Positions 5,184 through 5,317 of a stretch of DNA of 5,317 nucleotides are shown here, in pieces. The notes beneath the pieces are model-generated. The model ran no database searches, had not been told where the DNA came from, and saw only the letters and a list, made by a program, of their open reading frames with translations. The position numbers and the translations under genes are program-made. Position 1 is the stretch's first letter. Every line of letters begins with the position of its first letter. Origin of the DNA: Anaerolineae bacterium (GTDB lineage Bacteria > Chloroflexota > Anaerolineae > 4572-78 > NAK82); NCBI GenBank assembly GCA_025062175.1, contig JANXAX010000120.1:2063-7379 (forward strand), read 5' to 3'.

Positions 5184-5317
5184 TAGCTTTCCGAGGATGG
5201 CGACAAAAACTTTCAAGTTGCCCTTTTTATCGCTCCCATTTTCCTGCATGAATCTGGGTGGTTGCAGACTTCTCCAAAACATCCCGATTCACCCTTGTAA
5301 GTGACCAGTTTCTATGC
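5184..5317. other. Gene-free flank upstream of the operon promoter
   Basis: No supportable gene, RNA or terminator was found in this stretch. It is visibly less GC-rich than the coding part, with short A and T runs around 5203-5228. The only plus-strand ATG frame (5248-5304) codes for 18 residues with no ribosome site and is not called. The right edge may belong to a neighbouring gene or element that cannot be judged from so little sequence. Confidence 0.4.

Noticed and set aside
5248..5304. 18-codon plus-strand frame in the right flank
   Set aside because: There is no ribosome site, and it is very short with no protein-like pattern.

Overview
The window looks like a chromosomal segment from a GC-rich bacterium, about 60% G+C by eye. 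The protein style suggests a Chloroflexota (Anaerolineae-like) relative: the Glu/Leu-type dehydrogenase variant, the CBS protein, and the Thr/Pro/Ser-linker glycoside hydrolase. This placement is inferred from sequence feel and was not tested by a search. Every supportable gene lies on the minus strand, so the window reads biologically from right to left.

Right edge (5184-5317): about 130 bp of less GC-rich DNA with no recognisable gene. Next comes a textbook sigma-70-type promoter (TTGACA, 17 bp, TATAAT; 5155-5183). It is followed by a short leader and a run of closely spaced genes: a 128-aa protein with two CxxC pairs (4742-5128, GTG start), a UPF0173/UlaG-like metallo-beta-lactamase-fold hydrolase (4008-4694, TTG start), a 383-aa GNAT-superfamily protein of the YghO / bacterial-ceramide-synthase-like type (2851-4002), and an extended SDR nucleotide-sugar epimerase/dehydratase (1900-2841). 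Gaps are 47, 5 and 9 nt, so these four are very probably one operon.

After the epimerase there is a 71-nt gap holding a perfect 9-bp inverted repeat (1855-1882). Then comes a clearly broken locus (1062-1828). It holds the N-terminal ~120 residues of a Glu/Leu/Phe/Val dehydrogenase with a frameshift inside its signature region, joined directly to a tandem CBS-domain module that carries a second frameshift. The left end (1-1013) is the N-terminal part of a membrane-anchored, Thr/Pro/Ser-linked clan GH-A-type glycoside hydrolase, whose C-terminus runs off the window.

The four intact operon genes suggest envelope or surface-molecule metabolism: a possible N-acyltransferase, a sugar-nucleotide epimerase, and an exported glycosidase nearby. 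The exact substrates cannot be read from the sequence. The main points of interest are the GNAT/SDR pairing, the decayed dehydrogenase-CBS chimera, the inverted repeat in front of it, the consensus promoter, and the unassigned cysteine protein that leads the operon.
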